From: Hungatella hathewayi
GTDB taxonomy: Bacteria > Bacillota > Clostridia > Lachnospirales > Lachnospiraceae
NCBI GenBank assembly: GCA_025149285.1
Contig: CP102274.1
Coordinates: 1,813,501-1,877,500, forward strand
Direction: 5' to 3'
DNA length: 64,000 nt
Position 1 is the stretch's first letter, and every line of letters begins with the position of its first letter. The notes under the pieces are model-generated. The model did no database searches. It had not been told where the DNA came from and was given only the letters and a program-made list of their open reading frames with translations. Of this stretch, positions 27,567 through 35,912 are shown in pieces. The position numbers and the translations under genes are program-made.

Positions 27567-29198
27567 ATGAAAATGAAAGAGAGAAACGGACAGAAATGGT
27601 GGAAAACATCGGTGATCTATCAGATTTATCCCAGAAGCTTTAAGGATAGCGACGGCGACGGAATCGGAGATTTGAACGGAATCATAGAAAAACTGGATTA
27701 TCTGGAGGAACTGGGGATCGACGCCGTCTGGCTTTCACCTGTGTGCAAGTCGCCTCAGGACGACAACGGGTATGATATCTCGGATTATCAGGATATCGAC
27801 CCGCTGTTCGGAAGTCTCCTGGATATGGAACGCCTGATTAAGGAAGCGGGAGAGCATGGGATTAAGATCATCATGGATCTGGTCTTAAACCATACGTCGG
27901 ATGAACACCGGTGGTTTTTAGAAGCGAAGAAGAGCAGGGATAATCCCTACCATGACTACTACGTCTGGCGCGACGGTGAGGAGGGCGTCTTACCCAATGA
28001 CATGAGAGCCTGCTTTGGCGGCCCGGCATGGGAGTGGGTACCGGAACTGTCCCAGTACTATTTTCACCAGTTCTCCGTCAGGCAGCCGGATTTGAACTGG
28101 GAAAATGAAGCCGTACGCAGAGAAATCTATGACATGATCCGCTGGTGGATGGAGAAAGGCGTGGGCGGTTTCCGTTTGGATGTCATCGATCAGATCGCAA
28201 AGGAACCGGACTTAAAGATTACGGGCAATGGACCCCGCCTTCATGAATTTATCCGCGAACTGAGCCGCGAGACATTTCAGAAGGGCGATATCGTCACCGT
28301 AGGCGAGTGCTGGGGCGCCGATACGGAGCGTGCAAAGCTCTACAGCGCGCCTGATGGAAGCGAGTTCTCCATGGTGTTCCAGTTCGAACACATTATGCTG
28401 GATTCCGTACCGGGCAGGGAGAAATGGGATCTGGCCCCCCTTCCGTTTGTAAAACTCAAGGAAGTTTTGAACGAATGGCAGTGTGAACTGCAGGGAAGCG
28501 GCTGGAACAGCCTCTTTTGGGATAATCATGATCTGCCGAGGATCGTATCGCGGTGGGGCAATGATAAGGAATACCGCGTGGAGTCCGCTAAGATGCTGGC
28601 TACGGTTCTCCATGGTATGCAGGGAACGCCCTATATCTACCAGGGTGAGGAACTGGGCATGACGAACACGGACTATGAGATCGGAGAGTACCGCGATATT
28701 GAGACGCTTCATATGTATGAGGAACGTCTGGAAGCCGGATATTCCGAGGAAGAGATCATGCGGTCGATCCACGCCAAAGGACGGGATAATGCCAGAACAC
28801 CGATGCAGTGGAGCGGCGGAGAGGGAGCCGGATTCACGACAGGAACGCCATGGATCCGCATTAACGATAATTACAGGGAGATCAACGCGGAAACGGAAGC
28901 GGCAGACCCCTGGTCGGTCTTCCATTATTATAAGAGGCTGATCCATTTGAGGAAAGAGTATCCGGTCTTTGTACATGGAAGCTTCCGGCTGCTTCTGGAG
29001 GACGATCCTAATATTTTTGCATACGTGAGAGAATGGGAGGGCGTCCGCCTGCTGGTACTCTGCAATTTCTTCGGCAGTGAAACCTGGTGCCCTTTAAAGG
29101 AGATGTGGGAAGGGAAAAAACGGCTCCTGTGCAATTACCAGGAGGTGGAGAATGAGGAGATTCTGAGGCCGTATGAGGCGCGGATGATTCTGATTTAA
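27567..29198 (+). CDS. GH13 alpha-glucosidase (oligo-1,6-glucosidase subfamily)
   Basis: 543 residues, cytoplasmic. It has the calcium-site loop DSDGDGIGDL near residue 30, LVLNHTSDEH, the nucleophile in GFRLDVIDQIA, the acid/base in TVGECWGA, and FWDNHDLPRIVSRWGND. This is the pattern of subfamily 31 oligo-1,6-glucosidases, alpha-glucosidases and trehalose-6-phosphate hydrolases. In this operon a role on short malto- or isomalto-oligosaccharides is most likely. It is the last gene of the maltodextrin cluster; the following 80 bases have a weak hairpin but no strong terminator. Confidence 0.92.
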   Translation: MKMKERNGQKWWKTSVIYQIYPRSFKDSDGDGIGDLNGIIEKLDYLEELGIDAVWLSPVCKSPQDDNGYDISDYQDIDPLFGSLLDMERLIKEAGEHGIKIIMDLVLNHTSDEHRWFLEAKKSRDNPYHDYYVWRDGEEGVLPNDMRACFGGPAWEWVPELSQYYFHQFSVRQPDLNWENEAVRREIYDMIRWWMEKGVGGFRLDVIDQIAKEPDLKITGNGPRLHEFIRELSRETFQKGDIVTVGECWGADTERAKLYSAPDGSEFSMVFQFEHIMLDSVPGREKWDLAPLPFVKLKEVLNEWQCELQGSGWNSLFWDNHDLPRIVSRWGNDKEYRVESAKMLATVLHGMQGTPYIYQGEELGMTNTDYEIGEYRDIETLHMYEERLEAGYSEEEIMRSIHAKGRDNARTPMQWSGGEGAGFTTGTPWIRINDNYREINAETEAADPWSVFHYYKRLIHLRKEYPVFVHGSFRLLLEDDPNIFAYVREWEGVRLLVLCNFFGSETWCPLKEMWEGKKRLLCNYQEVENEEILRPYEARMILI

Positions 29199-29281
29199 CA
29201 AGAAAACGCCGGGCTGGACAACAGCAGCCGGAAGTGAAGGCGGAACTGTTACTGTCTGCATGATGAGATTTAAAATAATTC

Positions 29282-29310
29282 TTGAAAGTAAAATGGAAAA
29301 ATGTTATAGT
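29282..29310 (+). promoter_or_regulatory. Promoter of the putative antitoxin RNA
   Basis: TTGAAA (29282-29287), 17-base spacer, TATAGT (29305-29310). Start point near 29317, with no open reading frame of note downstream. Confidence 0.7.
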
Positions 29311-29316
29311 ATAGAT

Positions 29317-29406
29317 AGAAGAGGAGCAACCGCCCACAAGGTGGTTGACCTTTTAATCAAAGTAGAAATTCCACCCTGCTACGGTCAAGTTTTGGGGTGG
29401 TTTTTC
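29317..29406 (+). ncRNA. Putative antisense antitoxin RNA of a type I toxin-antitoxin locus
   Basis: A short transcript of about 90 bases is predicted from the promoter at 29282-29310 to the terminator ending at 29405. It contains a hairpin (29328-29334 with 29340-29346) and a terminator stem. It converges on the toxin gene whose stop codon is at 29416-29418, so it would be antisense to the toxin mRNA 3' end. It also carries CCACCCTGC, complementary to a segment of the toxin 5' leader. Coordinates are predicted from sequence only. Confidence 0.6.
29371..29405. terminator. Terminator of the antitoxin RNA, possibly bidirectional
   Basis: CCACCC (29371-29376) pairs with GGGTGG (29395-29400), followed by five T on the plus strand. 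On the minus strand the same region would form the 3' hairpin of the toxin mRNA. Confidence 0.65.
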
Positions 29407-29415
29407 TATGTTAAG

Positions 29416-29508
29416 CTAATGACATATCAAATAAATGAATGTCAGCAATGCTAAAATAAACATTCCAAAAGCCATAAGGTCTTTAAAATCGAAATGTTTC
29501 AGAGACAT
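29416..29508 (-). CDS. Small hydrophobic holin-like toxin, type I TA
   Basis: A 30-residue peptide beginning MSLKHFDFKDLM and continuing AFGMFILALLTFIYLICH forms one membrane segment. This matches the size and pattern of the putative holin-like/TxpA-Fst type toxins of Bacillota. An in-frame ATG three codons upstream (29517) would give 33 residues (MEVMSLK...); GGAGGTG directly before 29508 and a weaker site before 29517 leave the start open. The gene is convergent with a promoter-terminator unit for a small RNA, as expected for type I systems. Toxicity is inferred, not shown. Confidence 0.65.
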   Translation of the reverse strand: MSLKHFDFKDLMAFGMFILALLTFIYLICH

Positions 29509-29540
29509 CACCTCCATCCTATGTAGAATGAAGGCCAACG

Positions 29541-29549
29541 CCACCCTGC
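29541..29549. repeat. Second copy of CCACCCTGC, in the toxin 5' leader
   Basis: Identical to 29371-29379 within the antitoxin RNA. It allows the RNA to pair with the toxin mRNA leader about 25 bases upstream of its start codon, as the direct repeats of the pAD1 par (Fst) locus do. Confidence 0.5.
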
Positions 29550-29571
29550 AACACGATTACTCCCTAAAGAA

Positions 29572-29600
29572 AGTATATCATGTGAGCTATAAAACCACAA
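29572..29600 (-). promoter_or_regulatory. Promoter of the toxin mRNA
   Basis: On the minus strand, TTGTGG (29600-29595), 17-base spacer, TATACT (29577-29572). Start point near 29565, giving a leader of about 55 bases. Confidence 0.6.
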
Positions 29601-29845
29601 GAAACAGTTGGACTAAGTTCTCTGTCGGCAGCGCCGCTTCGCGGTCTGCGCAATCGAAACAATTTTTGCCCCCTTTTTACTGTTTCAGCGGTGGGAGGAG
29701 AAGTGATAATTCACGGCTGATTTAATTTGACGATAGCTTTTCGTTTGCCTTTATCTTGAAGCCAATAAAACAACAGAGATTTTCCACCCGTTTAGGACGG
29801 TTGGATCACTGCAGAAGAGACATGAACAGCAGGAGGATTAGACTG

Positions 29846-30826
29846 ATGATACGATGTGCAACCATAGGAACCAATTTTGTGGCAGACTGGTTTATGAAGG
29901 CGGTCCAGGCGTGTGACGGGATCACCTGCAGTCTGGTTTACTCCAGAAACAGGGAGACGGCAGAGGCGTTCTGTGAGAAACACGGAGCAGGGCGGTGGTG
30001 TACGGATTTAATGGAGGCAGCGGAAGCGAAGGACGTGGACGCAGTCTATATCGCCAGCCCCAACAGCCTGCACTACGAACAGGCGGCGCTGATGCTGTCC
30101 CACGGAAAACACGTACTCTGCGAGAAGACCATAACCTCCAACGAAGCGGAGCTTAAGGAACTGATCCGGCTGGCCGGAGAGAACGGCACAGTCCTGATGG
30201 AAGCCATGCGATCGGTTCACGAGGAAGGGGTTCGGCGTTTGAAGGAGGTACTTCCGATGGCGGGGACCATCCGGAGAATCAGCTTCCAGTATGCGAAGTA
30301 TTCCTCACGATACGATAAATTTAAAGAAGGAATCATTGAAAATGCATTCAATCCGGCCTTTTCCAACGGTGCGCTGATGGACATCGGCGTCTACTGCGTC
30401 CATCCGCTGGTACGGCTGTTTGGAATGCCGAAGAAAATTATCGCGGATTCCCTGCTTCTCTCCAACGGCGTGGAAGGCGCGGGTACCATCCTGGCCTCCT
30501 ACGATGGCATGCAGGCGGAACTCCTATACTCCAAAATCACCAACAACCGCCTTCCAAGCCAGATTCAGGGAGAAGACGGGACTCTGGTGATCGACAATAT
30601 AACGAATATCTGCAGCGTGGTGTTCCATGACAGAAATGGGAATGCAGAAACGGTGATCGACCTGCCGCCGAACCACACCCTGGAGGGAGAGGTCAACGAC
30701 TGGCTTCGCATGATCGAGACCGGGGAAGGCGTTCAGGAAGAGAATGAAGCGTCTCTGATGGAACTGCGCGTGATGGATGAGGCGAGACGCCAGGCGGGGA
30801 TTATCTTCCCGGCCGATCGAAAGTAA
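29846..30826 (+). CDS. Gfo/Idh/MocA-family oxidoreductase
   Basis: 326 residues from ATG 29846, with AGGAGG nine bases upstream; the longer frame from 29756 has an atypical basic extension. The N-terminal Rossmann fold is MIRCATIGTNFVADWFMKAV. The dinucleotide/catalytic motif is CEKTITSN in place of the more common CEKP. The C-terminal alpha/beta domain begins about 125 and contains NGALMDIGVYCVHPLVRLF. These enzymes oxidise or reduce sugar-like substrates with NAD(P). The substrate cannot be named. It lies 13 bases before the alkyltransferase gene. Confidence 0.88.
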   Translation: MIRCATIGTNFVADWFMKAVQACDGITCSLVYSRNRETAEAFCEKHGAGRWCTDLMEAAEAKDVDAVYIASPNSLHYEQAALMLSHGKHVLCEKTITSNEAELKELIRLAGENGTVLMEAMRSVHEEGVRRLKEVLPMAGTIRRISFQYAKYSSRYDKFKEGIIENAFNPAFSNGALMDIGVYCVHPLVRLFGMPKKIIADSLLLSNGVEGAGTILASYDGMQAELLYSKITNNRLPSQIQGEDGTLVIDNITNICSVVFHDRNGNAETVIDLPPNHTLEGEVNDWLRMIETGEGVQEENEASLMELRVMDEARRQAGIIFPADRK

Positions 30827-30839
30827 GGAGGAGATTTCC

Positions 30840-31379
30840 ATGTATTATTCGACGACGTGTCCGTCTCCTGTGGGGGTTATCACCCTGGCATCCGACGGAG
30901 AGAAGCTGGCCGGCCTGTGGCTTGAAGGGCAGAAGTATCATGGCGGCGCCATTGCCGGCAGTATGACGGAAAAAGAGGATATTCCGGTCTTTGACGCTGC
31001 AAAACGGTGGCTGGAACGGTATTTTGCGGGAGAGAAACCGTCGGCTTCGGAGCTGCCGCTTGCTCCCGTGGGAGGAGAGTTCCGGCAGATGGTATGGGAG
31101 ATTCTCTGCAGAATTCCGTACGGCAGTGTGATGACCTATGGCGACATCGCGAAACGAATGGCGGTGAAATTAAACAGGCCCACCATGTCGGGACAGGCGG
31201 TGGGCGGTGCAGTCGGGCACAATCCCATCTCGATCATCATCCCGTGCCACCGTGTTGTGGGAGCGAATGGAAGTCTGACGGGATATGCCGGCGGAATTGA
31301 TACGAAGATAAAACTGCTGGAGCTGGAAGGTGTGGACATGTCTTCACTGTTTGTTCCGGCTAGGGGGAGCGCACTCTGA
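30840..31379 (+). CDS. ogt: Methylated-DNA--protein-cysteine methyltransferase
   Basis: 179 residues from ATG 30840 (AAGGAGGAG upstream). It repairs O6-alkylguanine by suicidal transfer to its active cysteine in the motif IPCHRVVG; the helix-turn-helix region is YGSVMTYGDIAKRM. The N-terminal ribonuclease-like domain is short, as in Ogt. It may be co-transcribed with the oxidoreductase. The stop borders a zone of IS remnants. Confidence 0.93.
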   Translation: MYYSTTCPSPVGVITLASDGEKLAGLWLEGQKYHGGAIAGSMTEKEDIPVFDAAKRWLERYFAGEKPSASELPLAPVGGEFRQMVWEILCRIPYGSVMTYGDIAKRMAVKLNRPTMSGQAVGGAVGHNPISIIIPCHRVVGANGSLTGYAGGIDTKIKLLELEGVDMSSLFVPARGSAL

Positions 31380-31392
31380 ACTTGACAGAATC

Positions 31393-31533
31393 ATGGAGGA
31401 GATTGAAATAAATAAGTATCTTAAGCCAGAACCCTTACACAAGATGGGACGGCCGGAATATAATCGAGTCAGCATGCGAAAGACGATCTTGTTCGGCTTT
31501 ATGGACACAGGATACGCTTCAATGCCTGTCTGA
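31393..31533 (+). pseudogene. N-terminal remnant of an IS1182-like (DUF772) transposase
   Basis: 46 residues, including KPEPLHKMGRPEYNR and ILFGFMDTGYAS, match the conserved start of IS1182-group transposases (GRPxYDxxxMLKxxLF...GYASxRELE). The frame ends where the match would continue with the RELE segment. The sequence then switches to a different IS family. Confidence 0.7.
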
Positions 31534-31535
31534 AT

Positions 31536-31686
31536 GTAAAAGAAACCAAAGGGATCATTCTTCACAGCGATCTTGGCAGTCTTTGAATACATAGAATCCT
31601 GGTATAACAGAAAGAGGATTCACAGCGCTGTCAATTACATGACGCCTCAGCAGAAGAGGGATGAGGAACTAAAAAAGGTGGCGTAA
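31536..31686 (+). pseudogene. Internally deleted C-terminal remnant of an IS3-family transposase
   Basis: In one frame NVKETKGIILHSDLGS matches the second DDE aspartate region (usually FHSDRGSQYTS). From 31576, in another frame, AVFEYIESWYNRKRIHSAVNY and MTPQQKRDEE match the IS3/IS150 C-terminus and stop at 31684-31686. The segment between is deleted, so no active transposase is possible. Confidence 0.75.
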
Positions 31687-31920
31687 TCTTTCGACTTCTT
31701 TTGTCTAAAGTATTGACATAGGTCAGCAAGCTGTCCCTGTCCGCTTCCGGATCAGTAACAGTCTTCTCCGCCGCCAGCAGCTTGTCCAGTATGCGGTTGC
31801 CTTCCTCTTTACTGGAGCACTCAGGATACTGTGTCTTTTCCGGCTCTGTGACCGGTGGTTTTAATTCGTTGGAATTTTTACCCGAAGCTCCAAAGCCGGT
31901 TTTGCTTGCAGACGCCGCTC
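31687..31920 (-). other. Unassigned stretch with an open minus-strand frame, probable gene remnant
   Basis: The minus strand is open across most of this stretch and reads a hydrophilic segment including KPPVTEPEKTQYPECSSKEE and ILDKLLAAEKTVTDPEADRD. It has no start codon with a ribosome site. I do not recognise the family. It is probably a fragment of a longer gene lost in the IS-related rearrangements. Confidence 0.3.
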
Positions 31921-31952
31921 TGCAATGATATAATATGGTTACAAGATAAAGG

Positions 31953-31984
31953 AAATGCGAATGCGTGAGAACGCGTTCGCATTT
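31953..31984. repeat. Inverted repeat with GAGA tetraloop
   Basis: A 14-bp stem (31953-31966 with 31971-31984, one mismatch/wobble) closed by GAGA. There is no T run. A weak TATAAT lies 19 bases upstream. It may be a transcript-stabilising hairpin or an IS end remnant. Confidence 0.45.
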
Positions 31985-32283
31985 CGTCGTTTCAGGGAAT
32001 ATGAACAGATTTGTTCATGTTGGCAGGGATTTAAAGAAATGAGGATACAGGGAATCGTGCTGTTACAGGCAGCCCCGGAAAAGGAGGTAATGATAACAAA
32101 GCAGGAAAGTAAGAATCTGAGTTATGAAGACTACCAGGATTTTTTGCGCGGCGGAAGGTTTTATCAAAGAATGGACGGATCCGATCGGGGACAGCAATCA
32201 CCCGGTACGGGATCCGGCACGCTATAGCAGGCTTTAAAAAGAACCTCTGCGATATGATAAGGAAAATGATACCGCTGGGCAGC

Positions 32284-32468
32284 GGAGATCTACACGGTAA
32301 CTGGGAACAGACCGTTACGGGCATATGTCTGTTTAAGATGACAGGCGGTTCCTATGCAAAAAACCGCTGGGGCAGAGGGGGGCCATGGTGGTCGGCCAGA
32401 GGGAAATTGAAGGTGAAGGGAAAATGAAGTATTTGATAGCCGGGACACATTCAGATTCCTGTTCCTGA
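32284..32468 (+). pseudogene. Decayed copy of the tail of the adjacent surface protein
   Basis: Frame 1 reads DLHGNWEQTVTGICLFKM then TGGSYAKNRWG; frame 3 then reads AMVVGQREIEGEGK and stops. These match ILHGTWERTETGIWKFRQ, TGGAYAVSRWG and AMAIGQREIDGK in the C-terminus of the gene at 32535-35912, with the segment between deleted. It is the relic of a duplicated paralogue directly upstream. Confidence 0.75.
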
Positions 32469-32534
32469 GACGGAGGGAAGTACGGTACAAAAGGAGAACC
32501 GAGTACCACATGATAGAAAAGGAGGAGTAACGCG

Positions 32535-35500
32535 ATGAAAAGGAAATACACACGGGTGATATCCGCGCTGCTGGCTGTTTTGCTGATTAGCACTCAGTCT
32601 GCTGTGATGACGTGGGCGGATAGCATGGTACCAGCAGACCACTTATTGGGTGGTGACGAGTATATTGGAAAGAAGACAGGATATGCCACGCCTTCAGATG
32701 CGGAGCAGAAGGATGAGGACGCTCTCAAGCCTGATGACACGCCGAAGGACGATGAAATACCCTCCACGGAAATCCCTTCCACGGAAATTTCTTCCCACGA
32801 AAACCTGACAGATGGAAAACAGCCGGAATACGAAAACACTGAGAAAATGGTGGTTCGATGGGAGTTCGTTGATGACGAGAACTTAAGTGGAGGCGAACTG
32901 TCTCTGATTGGCGTAAGCCCGGAGAACAGGGCGGATTTCGACACGGTTGTCTCCATGCTGCCGGAACAGGTGAGAGCGGAGATTGAGGAGGCGGGTGAAG
33001 TGACGCTTCCCATAGCTGACTGGAACTGTCAGGAGTATCAGCAGGATAAGGATGGGGAGTGGCCGTTTACCGGCGAATATAAGTTTATCGCAGAGCTGCC
33101 GGAGGGGTATGTCTGTGAGCCGCCCATATCCGTGCTGGTGACACTTGGCGGGGCTATGGTAAATACCATCAACGACAGATTTACCATAGACGGTCTGAGG
33201 TATAAGGAGCTGGGTCCCGATACGGTTCAGCTCATAGGATATGATGGGGAAAAGCCGGTCGGGACACTGATTATCCCGGACAAGGTGCGAAAACCTTCCA
33301 ACGGCAGGGAATACCAGGTAGCCAGCATTGGGCACAATGCGTTTCAGGACTGTTCCGATCTGACGGGAGATTTGGTGATTCCGGATACGGTGACCGAGAT
33401 TGGAGACAACGCTTTTGAGGGATGCCATTTTACAGGAGAACTGACCCTCTCGGATTCATTGGTTACAATAGGGGAATACGCATTCTATGAATGCGGATTT
33501 ACAGGTCAGCTGCTCCTGCCACCAACGCTTGTTCGCGTTGATGATTATGCATTTGCTGAAACTACATTTTCCGGCCAGTTGATTTTGCCGGAGAAATTGA
33601 ACTATATTGGCGAGCTTGCATTTTACGAGTGTCACTTTACGGGAGACTTGATTATACCGGACGGAGTGACCATTATCGAATATGGTGCATTTTCTGGTAA
33701 CAGCTTTACGGGGACACTGACTTTGCCAAAAAAATTGAAGGAAATAGGCAGAGAGAGTTTTTGTAAGTGCGGATTTACGGGTGAGCTGGTTTTGCCAGAT
33801 GGATTAACGAGTATTGGCCTCTATGCATTTAAAGATTGCAGTAAACTTACAGGCAGGCTGAGTATCCCGGATGGAATTACCAGCATTGAGAGTGGTGCGT
33901 TCAGTAACACTGGTTTCGACGGTTTTGATACCACGAAGCAGGAAATAGCCGACATGCTTTATGATTCAGGTATTGGCGAGGACAAAATCACGGTTGGAAA
34001 TCAGCCTTATCACCACACTCAGCTGCCCCCAGTTTCATTTTTCCAAGACGGAAATATGACGTATCAAATCATTGGAAGTGACACGGTGGCGTTAACCGAC
34101 TATAACGGAAACTCTGATACGGATATTTCTATTCCGGACAAAGTGACGGACCAAGCGTCAGGAACGACGTATTCCGTAACCCAGATCGGTTCTTGGGCGT
34201 TTCGTTACAAGAAGATAACAGGTTCGCTTCATCTCCCGAATACACTGGTAAGCATCGGAGATAATGCTTTTTTTAATAATAAGTTTTCAGGTACGCTCTC
34301 TCTCCCGAATACACTGGTAAGCATTGGAGATTACGCATTTGGTAAGAATCGTTTTACCGGTGATTTAACCATCCCTGTGAGTGTGTCGCATATGGGGGCC
34401 GGAGCTTTTAATTCAGCAGGTTTTACTGGAAATTTGACCATAGAAGGGAAGCTGACAAAATTAGAAGACTACGCATTTTTCGAATGTGGCTTCACCGGTG
34501 CTTTGTCTCTTCCGGATACATTGACATATATTGGGTTTGCTGTGTTCAAGGATTGCGGTTTTACTGGAAGTTTACAGCTTCCGGCGGGAATAACTTACAT
34601 CGAAGCTGGCAGCTTTTATAATTGCAGCAGCTTTACCGGCGCACTTCAGCTTCCAAAACCGATCACTGAAATTGGTGAAAAGGCATTTTATGGCTGTGAC
34701 GGTCTGGATTCGGCTCATCTTGGTCCGAATGTGCAAAAACTGGGCGCACAGGTGTTTCCGGAGGCGCTGCCTCTGTCCACCGACTCTCCACAGGTTCAGA
34801 TTCTCATCAATACTTATCTGAATCAGGATGCCATAGCTGATACCTCCTGGGATGGGAAAGAGGATGTGCCGGACGGAGCAGTCGCCACGATAAAGCAGGA
34901 CACAACAATCACCGGAGACAGACGGATTGGCACGGAGGCGGTTATCACGGTTCCGAGCGGAGGGATTCTGACGGTGGATGGAAAATTGACCGTTGATGGA
35001 AACCTGGTAGTGAATGGAACGATATTTGCGGAAGGCACTCTGATCATCAATGGATCCTTTTCCGGCTCCGGCACCCTGATTATCGGAAAGAACGGCAGGG
35101 TGGAAGGCGATACCTCCGGCTGCCGTGTGGAGTATCAAGAGGATCGGGAAGACATAGAGTCCGCAAAGAAGATGATTGAAAGCCAGATTTATACCACAGA
35201 ACAGGATTCAGCAGGGGATGAAGCAGCGGTGAAAGGCAGGCTTTTTGAGGCGATTGAAGCGATTCCTGGCTTTGGCGATACTGGGGTGATAGTGGGAGAG
35301 CTGAAGATTACCACTTTTGTGCCTGCATCAGAGGGGACATCCGACAGGCCGGACGGAATGGATGGAAGCTTTGCCTTTACGCTGCTGCTCTCCAAAGGAA
35401 ACAGCAAAGGCGGCGCAGGCGGAGCGGGAACGATTCGAGCCAGGGGTTACAGCTACATACCTGGCGGCCGTCCATCGGGAAGCAATGATGGCGAAGATTA

Positions 35501-35912
35501 TGGCAGCAATGCGGTGAACCCGGACATCCTGCATGGAACCTGGGAGAGGACGGAGACAGGAATCTGGAAATTCCGCCAGACAGGCGGCGCTTACGCAGTC
35601 AGCCGATGGGGCATGGTTGACGGCCTGTGGTACTATTTTGACGGGGAAGGACGGATGCTCACCGGCTGGCAGTACATCAATCAACAATGGTATTACCTGT
35701 GCACGGAGGAGGATACAAAGACAAAAATTGGCTTAAAAGAGGGGGCGATGGCGACGGGCTGGCATTTTGACTCCGCATACCAGGCATGGTTTTATCTGGG
35801 GACAGACGGAGCCATGGCAATCGGCCAGAGGGAGATTGATGGGAAACGGTATTATTTTAACCCGGAATCTGACGGAACAAAAGGTGCGTTGCAAAAGGAG
35901 GAAATTTTATGA
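32535..35912 (+). CDS. Large secreted surface protein with BspA-type leucine-rich repeats and cell-wall-binding repeats
   Basis: 1125 residues. A signal peptide (KRKYTRVISALLAVLLIST, cleavage near VMTWA) is followed by a Pro/Thr/Ser/Glu-rich linker with short STEI repeats (about 70-95). From about 240 to 740 run around twenty repeats of roughly 23 residues of the LRR_5 type, consensus LxLPxxLxxIGxxAFxxCxFTG. A beta-solenoid-like segment (about 790-860) with TVDGKLTVDGNLVVNGTIF follows. The C-terminus (about 1000-1125) has choline-binding-like cell-wall repeats such as GLWYYFDGEGRMLTGWQ. A role in adhesion or host/matrix contact is likely. GGAGGAG precedes the ATG. Confidence 0.88.
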   Translation: MKRKYTRVISALLAVLLISTQSAVMTWADSMVPADHLLGGDEYIGKKTGYATPSDAEQKDEDALKPDDTPKDDEIPSTEIPSTEISSHENLTDGKQPEYENTEKMVVRWEFVDDENLSGGELSLIGVSPENRADFDTVVSMLPEQVRAEIEEAGEVTLPIADWNCQEYQQDKDGEWPFTGEYKFIAELPEGYVCEPPISVLVTLGGAMVNTINDRFTIDGLRYKELGPDTVQLIGYDGEKPVGTLIIPDKVRKPSNGREYQVASIGHNAFQDCSDLTGDLVIPDTVTEIGDNAFEGCHFTGELTLSDSLVTIGEYAFYECGFTGQLLLPPTLVRVDDYAFAETTFSGQLILPEKLNYIGELAFYECHFTGDLIIPDGVTIIEYGAFSGNSFTGTLTLPKKLKEIGRESFCKCGFTGELVLPDGLTSIGLYAFKDCSKLTGRLSIPDGITSIESGAFSNTGFDGFDTTKQEIADMLYDSGIGEDKITVGNQPYHHTQLPPVSFFQDGNMTYQIIGSDTVALTDYNGNSDTDISIPDKVTDQASGTTYSVTQIGSWAFRYKKITGSLHLPNTLVSIGDNAFFNNKFSGTLSLPNTLVSIGDYAFGKNRFTGDLTIPVSVSHMGAGAFNSAGFTGNLTIEGKLTKLEDYAFFECGFTGALSLPDTLTYIGFAVFKDCGFTGSLQLPAGITYIEAGSFYNCSSFTGALQLPKPITEIGEKAFYGCDGLDSAHLGPNVQKLGAQVFPEALPLSTDSPQVQILINTYLNQDAIADTSWDGKEDVPDGAVATIKQDTTITGDRRIGTEAVITVPSGGILTVDGKLTVDGNLVVNGTIFAEGTLIINGSFSGSGTLIIGKNGRVEGDTSGCRVEYQEDREDIESAKKMIESQIYTTEQDSAGDEAAVKGRLFEAIEAIPGFGDTGVIVGELKITTFVPASEGTSDRPDGMDGSFAFTLLLSKGNSKGGAGGAGTIRARGYSYIPGGRPSGSNDGEDYGSNAVNPDILHGTWERTETGIWKFRQTGGAYAVSRWGMVDGLWYYFDGEGRMLTGWQYINQQWYYLCTEEDTKTKIGLKEGAMATGWHFDSAYQAWFYLGTDGAMAIGQREIDGKRYYFNPESDGTKGALQKEEIL

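Noticed and set aside
29799..29812. GGTTGGATCAC-like string resembling the 3' end of 16S rRNA
   Set aside because: Only about a dozen bases match, no other rRNA sequence is nearby, and the match is followed by unrelated DNA.
32031..32324. Minus-strand frame of 97 codons and plus-strand frame 31955-32227
   Set aside because: No ribosome sites or recognisable domains; this is decayed DNA next to IS and surface-protein remnants.
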